DNA of 64,000 bases from Actinomadura sp. J1-007 (GCF_009793335.1 NZ_WING01000001.1:3658001-3722000), one strand, 5' to 3'; positions 44,086 to 53,797 are shown, counted from the first letter of the stretch. The notes: generated from the letters alone by a model not told the origin. Numbers and translations: made by a program.

Positions 44086-45632
44086 TTAGCCGGGGACGGT
44101 GGTGGCCGGGTCGCCGTTGCCCTTGCCGTCGTCACCGTCGTCGGCGGTCTCCGGCTCCGTGGTGGGGCGGGCGGCGGGGGTCGGGCGGAGGACGACGAAC
44201 GCCAGTACCGCCGCGATCGCGCCGCCGATGACGCCCGCGACCGCCGTTGTGGAGACCGCCTCGGTGAAGGCGTTGCGCGCGGCGGCGGCCAGGGCGGCGT
44301 CGCCGCTCGCGGCTGCGACCGCGAGGGCGTCGCCGACCGATTCGCGCGCCGGGCCGGTGACCGCGTCCGGGAGGTTGTCCGAGTACGCCGCAGACAGGAC
44401 GCTGCCGAGCACGGCCACGCTGAGGGCCTGGCCGAGCTGCTGGACGGTGTCGTTGACAGCGGAGCCGACCCCGGCGCGTTCGGGCGGGAGCGCGCCGAGC
44501 AGCGTGCCGTACGCGGCGGGGCCCATCGTCCCGCTGCCCATGCCCATGATGACCAGGGCGGTGACGAGCATCGGGTAGCCGTCGCCGGGCGACAGCATGG
44601 CGAGCACGCCGAAGCCGACCGCGAGCAGCGCGAGGCCGCCGCCGACCGCGACCCGCGCGCCGAACCTCTTGTCGATCACGACGCCGATCCCGTTGCACAC
44701 CATCGCCGCGAGCAGCAGCGGGATGAACGCGACGCCCGCCTTGAGCGGGCTGTACCCGAGGACGAACTGGAGGTACTGGGTCAGCGCGAGCAGCAGGCCG
44801 CCCGCCGAGAACGACATCAGCACCACCGACAGGCTCGCGCCGCTGAAGTTGCGGTCGCGGAACAGGCCGACGGGCAGCATCGGCTCGGGCAGCGCCGTTC
44901 CCACAGCACGAACGCGGCGAGCGCGACGACCGCGAGGACGAACCCGCCGATCGTCCGCCCGGACGACCAGCCGTCCCGCGCCGTCTCGATCACGCCCCAC
45001 ACGAGCGCCGTCATCCCGACCGTGGACAGCACGGCGCCCGGGAGGTCGGGGCGCACGCGCGGGCCGCGCGACTCGGGGATGACCAGCAGCGCGGCGACCA
45101 CGCCGAGCACCGCGATCGGGACGTTGAGCAGGAACACCGAGCCCCACCAGAAGTGCCGCAGCAGCAGGCCGCCGACGATCGGGCCGCCGAGCGCGCCGAC
45201 CATGAGCACCGAGCTCCAGATCGCGAGCGCCTTCTTGCGCTCCTTCTCGTCGAAGACGGTGGTGAGGATGGACAGCGTCCCCGGCATGAGGAACGCGCCG
45301 CCGACGCCCATCAGGGCCCGCGCCGCGATCAGCTCGCCGGGGGACGAGGCGAGCGCGGCGGGCACGGACGCGCCGCCGAACAGCACGAGCCCGATGACCA
45401 GGCCGCGCCGCCGCCCGTACCGGTCCGAGAGGGCGCCCGCCGTGAGCAGCACCCCGGCGAACACCAGCATGTACGCGTCGAGGATCCACTGGATGTCGGA
45501 GTTGCTCGCGTGCAGGTCGCGGACCAGCGACGGGATCGCGACGTTGAGGACGGTGTTGTCGATGACGGCCACGAGCAGGCTCAGGCAGAGGACGCCGAGG
45601 ATCCACCAGCGGCGGGGGTGAGGGGTAGGCAT
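44086..45632 (-). CDS. MFS multidrug transporter, DHA2 type, frameshifted
   Basis: ATG 45632 with GAGGAG upstream. The first frame carries VAVIDNTVLNVAIPSLVRDL, motif A GALSDRYGRRRGL and eight helices to about 44900. The second frame starts at ALPEPMLPVGLFRDRNFSG and gives the remaining helices and an acidic tail to 44086. One added base at about 44896 joins them into about 515 aa. It is divergent from a TetR regulator, which probably controls it. Confidence 0.85.
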
Positions 45633-45641
45633 GGCTCCTCA

Positions 45642-45691
45642 TTGGTACGGCGATCGAATTTTCGCACACTGTACCAACTTTCGTACGCTGT
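45642..45691. promoter_or_regulatory. Candidate TetR operator region between the MFS and TetR genes
   Basis: TTGGTAC (45642-45648) and GTACCAA (45671-45677) are inverted repeats 22 bp apart. Overlapping them are two 14-bp direct repeats, TTTTCGCACACTGT (45659) and CTTTCGTACGCTGT (45678), with a 19-bp period. The whole 109-bp gap is less GC-rich than its surroundings. Confidence 0.5.
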
Positions 45692-45741
45692 TCTCCAGCG
45701 GGTAGGCTTCGAGCCGTCGAGCACCCCGGAGGAACGCGCGC

Positions 45742-46464
45742 ATGCCCCAGAACACCGACCCCATCGCCGACTCGGTCTGGCTGCGTCCGGCCAAGCCGAA
45801 GCGGGGCCGGCCGCAGCTCAGCCGCGAGGAGATCGTCGCCGCCGCCATCGAGCTGCTGGACGCCGAGGGCCTGGACGGTCTCAGCATGCGCCGGCTCGCC
45901 GCGCACCTCAGCGCGGGCGCCACGTCGGCCTACTTCTACGTCGCCAACAAGGACGAGCTGCTGGAGCTCGCCGTCGACGAGATCATGGGGGAGGTGCGGC
46001 TCCCGGACGTCGGCGCGGTCGGCTGGCGCGCCGCCGCCGCGAGCCTCGCCGGCGACCTGCGCGCCGTGCTGCTGCGCCACCCGTGGATGGTCGCCCTGCT
46101 CGGCGTCCGGCCCGCGATCGGGCCGCAGGCGATGCGGATGAGCGACCGGATGGTCGAGGTCCTGACCGCCGCCGGGTTCGCGGGCGCCGACCTCGCGCGG
46201 GCGAGCTCGCTGCTCACCTCGCACGCCATCGGCGCCGCCACCGGCGACGTCGCCCTGCGCACCGCGACGGCCCGCGCCGGGAAGACGCCGAGCGAGCTGG
46301 TCGGCTCCCTGGCGCCCTACGTCGCGCGCACCGCCGCCGAGTACCCCCACTACGCCGCCTGGTGGGGGGAGAACGGCTCACTCGTCATCGACCCCGACGA
46401 CAGCTTCGCGTTCGGCCTCGACCGCCTCCTCGACGGCCTCCAATCCTGGCTGGACGACCATTGA
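45742..46464 (+). CDS. TetR-family regulator (TetR_C type)
   Basis: 240 aa. HTH: LSREEIVAAAIELLDAEGLD with MRRLAAHLSAGATSAYFYVA. The C-terminal ligand domain resembles that of tetracycline-type repressors (LLTSHAIGAATGDVAL). It is divergent from the DHA2 exporter gene and is the probable drug-responsive repressor of that exporter and itself. Confidence 0.92.
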   Translation: MPQNTDPIADSVWLRPAKPKRGRPQLSREEIVAAAIELLDAEGLDGLSMRRLAAHLSAGATSAYFYVANKDELLELAVDEIMGEVRLPDVGAVGWRAAAASLAGDLRAVLLRHPWMVALLGVRPAIGPQAMRMSDRMVEVLTAAGFAGADLARASSLLTSHAIGAATGDVALRTATARAGKTPSELVGSLAPYVARTAAEYPHYAAWWGENGSLVIDPDDSFAFGLDRLLDGLQSWLDDH

Positions 46465-46501
46465 CGCCGCCCCGGCGGACGGGCCCGCGCGGGAAGGGGA
46501 G

Positions 46502-47215
46502 TCAGCCGTGCCAGGTCGGGAGGGGCCGGTGTTCCGCGGCCACCTCGAAGGCGGCACGGGCCAGGAGGCGGGTCGAGTCGAGGGTCGGCAGGGGAGAGGA
46601 CTCAGGCGGCACCAGCAGCGGGATCTCCGTGCAGACGAGGGCCACGGCGTCGCAGCCGCGCGCGGCCAGGTCCTCGATGACGCGGACGAACTCGCGCCTC
46701 GCCTCGTCGCGGAACACGCCGTTGACCAGTTCGCCGAAGATGGTCTCGTTGATCAGGCGGCGGTCGTCGGGGCCCGGGATCTCGGCCTCGATGCCGCGTT
46801 CGCCGAGCGCGCGCGGGTAGAGGTCGCCGTCCATCAGGTAGCGGGTGCCGAGGACGCCGACCTTGCCGCGGCCGTCGCGGGCGGCGCGTTCGGCGACGAC
46901 CTGGGCGATGTGCAGGCCGGGCAGGGCGAGCGGCTCGCCCGGGGCCTCCAGGGCCATGTGCGCGGTGTTGTCGGGGCAGACGAAGAAGTCGGCTCCGGCC
47001 TTGGCGAGCCTGTCCACGCTGACGGCGAGCGTCTCGCGGATGGACGCGTGGTCGCCCGAGTCCCACGCGGGCATGCTGCGTCCCATGGCGACGCAGTCGA
47101 GCGTCACGTCCGGGTGCTCGTGCGGGCCGAGTTCGCGGAACCCCTCCCGGCACACGGTCTGGAAGCACAGCGCCGCGCCTTCGGCGCTGTGGGCGAGGAT
47201 CCCCACGTGTCTCAC
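46502..47215 (-). CDS. Aspartate/glutamate racemase family protein
   Basis: 237 aa from GTG 47215 with GGGAGG upstream. The N-terminus is VGILAHSAEGA. The two catalytic-type cysteines are in FFVCPDNTAHM and ALVCTEIPLL, as in PLP-independent amino-acid racemases. It could supply D-aspartate or D-glutamate or act on a related compound. It is single and far from the D-amino-acid island, so a link to that island is only suggestive. Confidence 0.88.
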   Translation of the reverse strand: MRHVGILAHSAEGAALCFQTVCREGFRELGPHEHPDVTLDCVAMGRSMPAWDSGDHASIRETLAVSVDRLAKAGADFFVCPDNTAHMALEAPGEPLALPGLHIAQVVAERAARDGRGKVGVLGTRYLMDGDLYPRALGERGIEAEIPGPDDRRLINETIFGELVNGVFRDEARREFVRVIEDLAARGCDAVALVCTEIPLLVPPESSPLPTLDSTRLLARAAFEVAAEHRPLPTWHG

Positions 47216-47346
47216 ACGACCTCCCTGGCTCGTCCCGAGAAGATCATGATGTTCTGACCGTTCGCAAGGGCGCCGGCTCTGGAAGAAGCGCCGGGGCATC
47301 GGGCAAAAGCAGGCATGGCACGCACACCCCCAGACCGGGAGGCGGC

Positions 47347-47925
47347 ATGATCCCCCGCCCCCTCGCCCCTCCCGGCGGCCGCGTCGACGACGCCGCGCTG
47401 ATCCGGGCGTCCCGCGACGAGCCGGAGCGCTTCGCCGAGCTGTACGACCGGCACGCCGCGGCGATCCGGAGCTACACCGTCCGGCGGCTCGGACCGGACG
47501 CGGCCGACGACCTGACGGCCGAGACGTTCCTCCAGGCGTTCCGGGACCGCGGCCGGTACGACGCCGCGTTCGCCGACGCCCGGCCCTGGCTGTACGGCAT
47601 CGCGACGAACCTGATCAGGCGGCACCGCCGTTCCGAGGTCAGGTTCTTCAAGGCGATCGCGCGGACGGGCGTCGACCCGGCCCGCGAGACGACCCTGGAG
47701 GCCGTCACCGACCGCCTCGCCGCCCAGGCCATGCGCAAGCGCCTCGCCGCCGCCCTGGCCCGCCTCAACCTCGGCGAACGCGACGCCATGGTGCTCCTCG
47801 CCTCCGGGCTCAGCTACAAGGAGATCGCCCGCGCGCTGGACGTCAGCGTCGGCACCGTGTCGTCCCGCGTGAACCGTGCCCGTACGAAGATGCGCGCGAC
47901 CCTGGAGGACACCCGCCATGGATGA
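47347..47925 (+). CDS. ECF-type RNA polymerase sigma factor
   Basis: 192 aa. Region 2: FAELYDRHAAAIRSYTVRRL with DDLTAETFLQAF and ARPWLYGIATNLIRRHRRSE. Region 4: LGERDAMVLLASGLSYKEIA with VGTVSSRVNRARTKMR. GGGAGG precedes ATG 47347. It overlaps its downstream partner gene by 8 bp. Its regulon is unknown. Confidence 0.95.
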   Translation: MIPRPLAPPGGRVDDAALIRASRDEPERFAELYDRHAAAIRSYTVRRLGPDAADDLTAETFLQAFRDRGRYDAAFADARPWLYGIATNLIRRHRRSEVRFFKAIARTGVDPARETTLEAVTDRLAAQAMRKRLAAALARLNLGERDAMVLLASGLSYKEIARALDVSVGTVSSRVNRARTKMRATLEDTRHG

Positions 47926-48988
47926 GCTCAAGCTGATGGAGGACTTCGTCCGCGACGTGGCCGAGCCGGACAGCGCGTCGCTGGCCCAGGGCCGCGCAAG
48001 GCTCCTCGCCGACATGGACGGCGGAGCCGACCAGGAGACCCGCGCCTTCTCACGCCGCGCCTCTTCGCGTCCTGCCTTCCCGCGCCGCCGCTTCTCGCGG
48101 CCCGTGGTGCGTACCGTCGCCGTCGGGACGCTGGCCGCGGCGATCGCCGCCGGAGTCACGGTCGTGCAGAGCGTGGGCGGCGACACCTCGCCGGGAGGCG
48201 TCGTCCCCGCGGGCCCGGTCGCCAACGCGCAGGAGCTCGCGACCCGCGCGAGGACGGCGGCGCGGTCGCAGCCGGACACCCCGCTGGCGCCCGGCCAGTG
48301 GATCTACGTCAAGACCCTCACCGCCGAGATCGACGGCCGCGTGCTCGGGCCCCGCACCAAGCGGACCGTCGACGAGCGGTGGCTCACCGTGGACGGCCGG
48401 ACCCCGCCCCGCAAGGACCGCGCCATCGTCCCGCTGACCGAGCCGACCGCGAAGGCGCTGATCGGCATGCCCGCCGACCCCGACGCCGCGCTCGCCCGCC
48501 TCTACGCCGAGGTCCACCGCATCAGGCGCCTCGCGGCGCACCCGCCCGCGGGCCGGGGCCCGGTCGGCTTCAGCGTGCGCAACGACGTCCTCGGCGCGCC
48601 GCGCGGCATCGCGGCGTTCAACCTCGTGTCGGCGCTGCTGGAGTCGTACTACGTCCCGCCGCGCCTCCAGGCGACGCTGTACGGCGCGCTGTCCCGGATG
48701 CCCGGCGTCCGGACGCTCCCCGACTCGGTGGACGCGCAGGGCAGGCACGGCCTCGCGCTGTACGTGATGAGCGAGGGCTACATCAGGCAGGAGCTGATCC
48801 TCGACCGCACCACCTACCGCTATCTGGGCGGACGTTCGATCACCGTCGCCGACCACACGGTCCCGGCGCCGCCCGCCGACGTCGAGACCGACTCCCGCAC
48901 GCCCATCCACATCAAGAAGGGCTCGGTGATCGGCTGGTCCGCCCTCCTGGCGTCCGCCCCCGTCTCCGGCCCCCACATCCGCCCCTGA
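47918..48988 (+). CDS. CU044_5270-family membrane-anchored partner of the ECF sigma factor
   Basis: 356 aa from ATG 47918, overlapping the sigma gene. A cytoplasmic N-terminus of about 60 residues, one membrane segment (VRTVAVGTLAAAIAAGVTVV) and a large extracytoplasmic domain containing PGQWIYVKTLTAEIDG. This plan is common for proteins cotranscribed with ECF factors in Streptosporangiales. It is probably the anti-sigma factor or an envelope sensor. No zinc-binding HxxxCxxC motif is present. Confidence 0.85.
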   Translation: MDELKLMEDFVRDVAEPDSASLAQGRARLLADMDGGADQETRAFSRRASSRPAFPRRRFSRPVVRTVAVGTLAAAIAAGVTVVQSVGGDTSPGGVVPAGPVANAQELATRARTAARSQPDTPLAPGQWIYVKTLTAEIDGRVLGPRTKRTVDERWLTVDGRTPPRKDRAIVPLTEPTAKALIGMPADPDAALARLYAEVHRIRRLAAHPPAGRGPVGFSVRNDVLGAPRGIAAFNLVSALLESYYVPPRLQATLYGALSRMPGVRTLPDSVDAQGRHGLALYVMSEGYIRQELILDRTTYRYLGGRSITVADHTVPAPPADVETDSRTPIHIKKGSVIGWSALLASAPVSGPHIRP

Positions 48989-49728
48989 CCGCCCCCACTC
49001 GGACGGGTGCCCGCCCGCCAAGCCCACGCCCGCCCGCCGAGCCCCCGCCCGCCGCCCGCCCTCACTCGGACGGCCCCCCACCCGCCAAGCTCACGCCCGC
49101 CCGCCGAGCCCGCGCCTGCCCGCCGCCCGCCTCGTCCGCGCCTGCCCGCGCTCGTCCGCCCCTGACCGCCCGCCCCGGCGGCCGCCCGCCCGCCAAGCCC
49201 ACGCCTGCCCGCCGTCCGCGCTAATCCGCCCGATGCCCGCATGCGGCCCGCGCCTGCCGCGCGTCCGCACGACCCCCGCACGCGCCCGCACTGCCGCGCT
49301 CGTCCCCACTCCGCCCACACGCGTCCGCAGCGCGTACGCACGCGTATGCACGCCGTCCGCGCGTGTCCGCCCACCGTTCGCCCGCGTCCACACGGTGCCC
49401 GCACGCCGCCCGAGCGCTCACAAGTCGCCCGCAAGCCGCCGCACGCCAGCCGCACCCGCCCGCACATCGGCCGCCCGCGTCCGCACGCCGCCCGCGCCTG
49501 CCGCTCGCGTCCGCGCGCCGTCCATGTCCGCACACCACTCGCGTCCGCACGCCGCCCTCGCCTGCCGCGCGCGTCCGCGCGCCGCTCGCGTCTGCACGCT
49601 GCTCGCGCCCGCACGTCGCCCGCTCGCGCCCGCGCGCCGCCCGTGCCTGCGCGCCGCGCGTCGCGCCCGCGTCCGGTGGGGCGGCGCGGGTGCGGGCGCG
49701 GGGGGTGGCAGCGGAGAGGTGGTACGGG
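48989..49728. repeat. 740-bp degenerate GC-rich repeat array
   Basis: The whole gap is built from drifting units such as CGCGTCCGCACGCCGCCCGC and GCCCGCCCGCCAAGCCC, with hardly any A or T. Long open frames exist on both strands only because stops are avoided; the predicted proteins are Arg/Ala/Gly runs without ribosome sites. No gene is supported. Confidence 0.7.
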
Positions 49729-50907
49729 TTAGGGGAGGGCGGCGAGGTCTTTTGCGATGCCGTTGCGTTGGATCTCCGAGGTGCCCGTCAGCACCCGGAA
49801 CATCCGGACCCGGCGGAAGAGGTATTCGACCTCGTTCCCCTGGGTCAGCCCCTCCTTGCCGTGGATCTGCACGGCCTCGTCCAGGATGCGGAACGCGGTC
49901 TCGGCGACGAACAGCTTGCACATGAACGCTTCGAGTCGCGGCGGCGTGCCCCGGTCGAGGTCGGCCAGCGCCGCGTACGTCATGGAGCGCGCCGCGTAGA
50001 ACTCGGTGGCCATGTCGGCGAGCTTGTGCTGGATCGCCTGGAGCCGCATGAGCGGGGCGCCGTGCACCATCCGCGTGCGGGCCCGTTCCAGCGTCAGGTC
50101 GAGGGCCCGGCGCGCCATGCCGAGCAGGGTGGGGCAGTGCAGCAGCCGGTTGACGGTCACGCGGCCGAGGCCGATGCGCATTCCGTCGCCTTCCCGGCCG
50201 AGCAGGTTGGCCGCCGGGACGCGGCAGTCGTCCAGGATCACGTCGCTCTCGATGTGGTCGCCGGACATCGGCGTCGCGCCGTCCGTGACCCGGCAGCCGG
50301 GGCTGTCCAGGTCCACGAGGAACGCGGAGAACGAGCGCTCGGTGCCGTCCATCCGGGCGATCACGATCGCGAAGTCGGCGAACGGCCCGGCGCTGCTGAA
50401 CACCTTGTGCCCGGTGAGCCGGTACCCGTCCCCGTCCGGCACCGCGACGGTGCGCATGGCGAGCACGTCCGAACCCGCGTCGGCCTCGGTCAGCGAGAAG
50501 CAGCAGGCGCGCTCGCCCCGCGCCACCGGCAGGAAGTACTTGTGGAGCTGGTGCTCGGTGGCGTGCCGGAAGACGTCGCCGGCGCGCAGCGGGCCGCCCA
50601 TCTCGCCGAGCACGCTGTGCCCGAGCACCCGGCCGCTCGCCCCGATCTCCTCCTTCAGCGCGGCCAGCGCGGTGTGCGTGATGGCCCGGCCGCCGAGCTC
50701 CTCGGGCAGGTGGATTCCGTAGAAGCCGAGCTCCCGGCTGCGCTGCCAGACGGGTTCGAGCATCGCGCGGGTGAGGCGGGTGTCGCGGCCGATGCCGTTG
50801 CGGCGCTCGTGGTCGGCGAGCTCGCCGTCGAGGTAGCCGCGCAGGTCCGCGACCAGGGCCGCGAGGTCCGGGTCCTCGTCGTAGGACGGGCGCAGGGAAA
50901 AGGTCAT
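49729..50907 (-). CDS. Acyl-CoA dehydrogenase
   Basis: 392 aa. Family motifs: CCFSLTEADAGSD, FSSAGPFADFAIVIARMDGT, the central IGLGRVTVNRLLHC and the C-terminal RVLTGTSEIQRNGIAKDLA. It is an FAD enzyme that introduces the alpha-beta double bond in an acyl-CoA. It follows the ligase gene with a 15-bp gap, so ligase and dehydrogenase form an operon. Chain length and substrate are unknown. Confidence 0.94.
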   Translation of the reverse strand: MTFSLRPSYDEDPDLAALVADLRGYLDGELADHERRNGIGRDTRLTRAMLEPVWQRSRELGFYGIHLPEELGGRAITHTALAALKEEIGASGRVLGHSVLGEMGGPLRAGDVFRHATEHQLHKYFLPVARGERACCFSLTEADAGSDVLAMRTVAVPDGDGYRLTGHKVFSSAGPFADFAIVIARMDGTERSFSAFLVDLDSPGCRVTDGATPMSGDHIESDVILDDCRVPAANLLGREGDGMRIGLGRVTVNRLLHCPTLLGMARRALDLTLERARTRMVHGAPLMRLQAIQHKLADMATEFYAARSMTYAALADLDRGTPPRLEAFMCKLFVAETAFRILDEAVQIHGKEGLTQGNEVEYLFRRVRMFRVLTGTSEIQRNGIAKDLAALP

Positions 50908-50922
50908 CGTCGTCTCCTCGCT

Positions 50923-52551
50923 TCAGTTGACCCGCCGGGCGGCGCCCGCCCAGTACGGCTCGCGGACGGCCTTCCGGTCGACCTTCCCGTTGCGGTTGTG
51001 GGGGATCTCGGCCACGAAGTCGACCGAGCGCGGCTTCTTGAACCGGTCCAGCCGTTCGGCGCAGAACGCGATGAGCCCCTCTTCGGTGACCTCGCCGTCC
51101 GCGCCGCCGCGGGTGACGACGACCGCCTTGACGGCCTCGCCCCACCGCTCGTCCGGGACGCCGACCACGCACGCCTCGCGTACGGCCGGGTGCTCGTAGA
51201 GGGCCGCCTCCACCTCGGTGCAGTACACGTTGAAACCGCCCGAGATGATCATGTCCTTCTTGCGGTCCACGATGAACAGGTAGCCGTCCTCGCGCATCCA
51301 GGCGAGGTCGCCGGTGTGCACCCAGCCGTCCCGGAACGTCTCGGCCGACAGCTCCGGCTCCCGCCAGTACTCGCGCACGCAGTCGGGGCCGCGCACGACC
51401 ACCTCGCCCACCTCGCGGGGCGGCAGCTCCCGGCCCGCCTCGTCCACCACCCGGACCTCGGTGTCGTACGCCGCGCGCCCGCACGACCCGAGCAGCTCGG
51501 GATCGTCCGCGACCGCGCGCGCGATCTCCGCGGCGCTCAGCCCGGCGACGACGCTGGTGGTCTCGCCGAGGCCGTACCCCTGCGCGACGATCGGCCCGAA
51601 CACCTCGACGGCCTGCCGCAGCCGCGCCGGCGACACCGGCGCGCCGCCGACCCGCAGGCTGGTGAGGCTCGACAGGTCGCGCCCGGCGAGGCCCTCGTGG
51701 GCGAGCAGCATGGTGAGCATCGTCGGCACCATGAACGTCGCGGTGATCCGTTCCCGCTCGACGGTGTCGAGGAAGGCGTCCACGTCCCACGTCGGCAGGA
51801 TGTGCGCGGTCGCGCCGCCGAACACCCCGGCGAGTAGCCCCATGCCCGCCGCGTGGGTGATCGGGCCGCACGCCAGGTAGCGTCCGCCCGGGCGCGGCCG
51901 GGACTCGTCGCTCATGAGCTGCTTGCGCATGTTGGCGAGCCGGTTCCCCACGGTCTGGGTCGCCGCCTTGAGCGCGCCGGTCGAGCCCGACGTGAAGTTG
52001 AGCACCGCCGGGTCGTCCTCGGACACCTCGACGCGGACGGGCCCGGCCCCGCCCCCCTCCGCGAGCAGCGCCCCGTACCCCAGCACGGCGCCCTCCGGCG
52101 TGGCGCCGGGCGAGGGCGCCGAGCCGGGCGGGGCGGTGGAGCCGGCCGACGGGGCGGGTGGTTCGTCGAACGCCACGGGGAGGCAGTCCGAGCCGGAGGC
52201 GGCGATGGCGGCGAGCGCGTCGCCGGCGTGCGCGGCGTCGAAGATGAGGGCCCGGACCGGCGCGTACGCCAGGATGTGCGCGATCTCGGCCCGGCCGAGC
52301 CGCGCGTTGATCGGGGCCCTCATCAGCCCGGCCTTGTAGAGGGCGAACTCGACCACGACCAGCTCGCCCCGGTTCCAGGCGAGGCTCGCGACCGCGTCGC
52401 CCGGCCCGAGGCCGCGGCCGAGCAGCGCGGAGGCGAGCCGGTCGGCCTCCTCCTCCAGCCGCCGGAACGTCCAGCGGCGGTCCGCGCAGACGACCGCGGG
52501 CTCGTCCGGCCAGTACCGGGCGCTGCGGGTCAGATAGACGCCCAGGTTCAT
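50923..52551 (-). CDS. Acyl-CoA synthetase (AMP-dependent ligase)
   Basis: 542 aa. AMP-binding motif NFTSGSTGALKAATQ, then GYGLGETTSV, DGWVHTGDLAWMREDGYLFI and the C-terminal catalytic Lys in PHNRNGKVDRKA. An Ala/Pro/Ser-rich insert (about residues 142-170) is not typical. It activates a carboxylic acid to its CoA thioester for the dehydrogenase downstream. The divergent TetR gene and a motif at 52590-52604 suggest repression until substrate is present. Confidence 0.94.
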   Translation of the reverse strand: MNLGVYLTRSARYWPDEPAVVCADRRWTFRRLEEEADRLASALLGRGLGPGDAVASLAWNRGELVVVEFALYKAGLMRAPINARLGRAEIAHILAYAPVRALIFDAAHAGDALAAIAASGSDCLPVAFDEPPAPSAGSTAPPGSAPSPGATPEGAVLGYGALLAEGGGAGPVRVEVSEDDPAVLNFTSGSTGALKAATQTVGNRLANMRKQLMSDESRPRPGGRYLACGPITHAAGMGLLAGVFGGATAHILPTWDVDAFLDTVERERITATFMVPTMLTMLLAHEGLAGRDLSSLTSLRVGGAPVSPARLRQAVEVFGPIVAQGYGLGETTSVVAGLSAAEIARAVADDPELLGSCGRAAYDTEVRVVDEAGRELPPREVGEVVVRGPDCVREYWREPELSAETFRDGWVHTGDLAWMREDGYLFIVDRKKDMIISGGFNVYCTEVEAALYEHPAVREACVVGVPDERWGEAVKAVVVTRGGADGEVTEEGLIAFCAERLDRFKKPRSVDFVAEIPHNRNGKVDRKAVREPYWAGAARRVN

Positions 52552-52589
52552 CGATCACCTCGGAAGTTAGAGGACGTGTTGTAAATTTT

Positions 52590-52604
52590 CAGACAGAATG
52601 TTCA
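52590..52604. promoter_or_regulatory. Candidate TetR operator, copy 1
   Basis: CAGACAGAATGTTCA lies between the divergent ligase and TetR genes. It matches the site at 53710-53724 at 13 of 15 positions, differing only in the two central bases. Confidence 0.6.
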
Positions 52605-52698
52605 CTAACTCACCGCATGTCAAGAGTCTCTAGACTGGCGAGGGGCGCGGACGGCGGGACGGCGCGCCCGAGCGGACGACGGCGCGCGAAGGGTGACG

Positions 52699-53295
52699 AT
52701 GGCCGAGGACAGGCGGACGCGGCGCACGCGGCGCGCCCTGAACGACGCGCTCGTGGGGCTCGTGCTCGAACGCGGCTACGCCGCCATCACCGTGGAGGAC
52801 ATCGCCGAGCGCGCCGACGTCGCGCGCGCCACGTTCTACAGCCACTACCGCGACAAGGACGACCTGTTCACGCGGGTGGCCGCCGAGCTGCTGGACGAGC
52901 TGCGCGAGCGGCTGAAGCCGCTGGTCGCCGAGAACGCCGTCGGCTTCACCGGCAAGCCGGTCCTGGAGATGTTCCGCCACGCCCAGGACCGCCGCGACCT
53001 CTACCGGATCATCCTGCGCGGCGAGGGCGACGGGAAGCCGCTGCGGATGTTCACCGAGGACTTCGTCCGGGCGACCGGCCTGGAGTTCCGCAAGCGCGCC
53101 GAGCTGAACGGCGTCGAGCCGAGGCTCGCCCCCGACCTGCTCGCCCGCGTCTGGGTCGGCGAGCAGACCGCCGTCCTCCAGTGGTGGGTCGAGCACGACA
53201 CCCCGCCGATGCCGGCCGAGGAGGTCTCCCGGATGCTCCTCGACCTCGCCGTCCACGGCCGCTACTGGGCCAGCGGGTTCCCCGCCCCCGCCTGA
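52699..53295 (+). CDS. TetR-family regulator of the acyl-CoA block
   Basis: 198 aa from ATG 52699 (GTG 52693 is also in frame). HTH: TVEDIAERADVARATFYSHY. The C-terminal domain is alpha-helical with WVEHDTPPMPAEEVSRMLLD. It is divergent from the acyl-CoA ligase operon and upstream of the CoA-transferase operon. The identical motif in both control regions points to it as their common repressor, with an acyl-CoA a likely effector. Confidence 0.92.
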   Translation: MAEDRRTRRTRRALNDALVGLVLERGYAAITVEDIAERADVARATFYSHYRDKDDLFTRVAAELLDELRERLKPLVAENAVGFTGKPVLEMFRHAQDRRDLYRIILRGEGDGKPLRMFTEDFVRATGLEFRKRAELNGVEPRLAPDLLARVWVGEQTAVLQWWVEHDTPPMPAEEVSRMLLDLAVHGRYWASGFPAPA

Positions 53296-53329
53296 CCTGA
53301 CCTCCCCGAACGCCCCCCGTTCGGACGCC

Positions 53330-53640
53330 CGGCCGGTTCGGTGTTCGCCTGGTTCGGCTGTCCCACCCGGTTGTCCCGTCCGGCTGTCCCGTCGGGCTGT
53401 CCCGCCCGGTTGGACGGCCCGTTCGGCTGCCCGGCTGCCCGGTTGGGCGGCCGAGTTGGACGGCCCGGTTGGACGGCCCGGTTGGACGGCCGGGCCCGCT
53501 CGCACGTCGGGCCCGTCCGGACGGCCGGGCCCGTCCGCACGTCGGGGCCGTCTGGACGTCCGGGGTCCGCTTGGTCTCGTCGCGTGTCCGGCCCGTCCGC
53601 ACGTCCGGCGCCGCCTGGCCTCCTCGCGTGATCGGGCCGT
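53330..53640. repeat. Degenerate GC-rich repeat array
   Basis: Units like CCCGGTTGGACGG and GGGCCCGTCCGCACGTC recur many times between the TetR and CoA-transferase genes. Apparent open frames on both strands are repeat artefacts. Confidence 0.6.
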
Positions 53641-53709
53641 TCGTTCGCGCCGGGCCCTTGAGACTGCTCCGGAACGTGACGTAGATTACCGGCCACTTCG
53701 ACTGTTACC

Positions 53710-53724
53710 AGACAGTCTGTTCAG
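53710..53724. promoter_or_regulatory. Candidate TetR operator, copy 2
   Basis: CAGACAGTCTGTTCA, containing the palindrome CAGAC-A-GTCTG, lies 73 bp upstream of the CoA-transferase start. It is the second copy of the motif at 52590-52604. Confidence 0.6.
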
Positions 53725-53797
53725 TTTTGGGTGCGGGGAGCGGTCGGCCGAACGGTGACGGGGAGGCCGCCGGGCCCGCGCGCCTTGAGGAGGTCTC

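Noticed and set aside
48989..51837. Very long open frames on both strands across the repeat array and the acyl-CoA genes
   Set aside because: They are stop-free only because of extreme GC content. The real genes (acyl-CoA dehydrogenase and ligase) occupy the minus strand with full family motifs.
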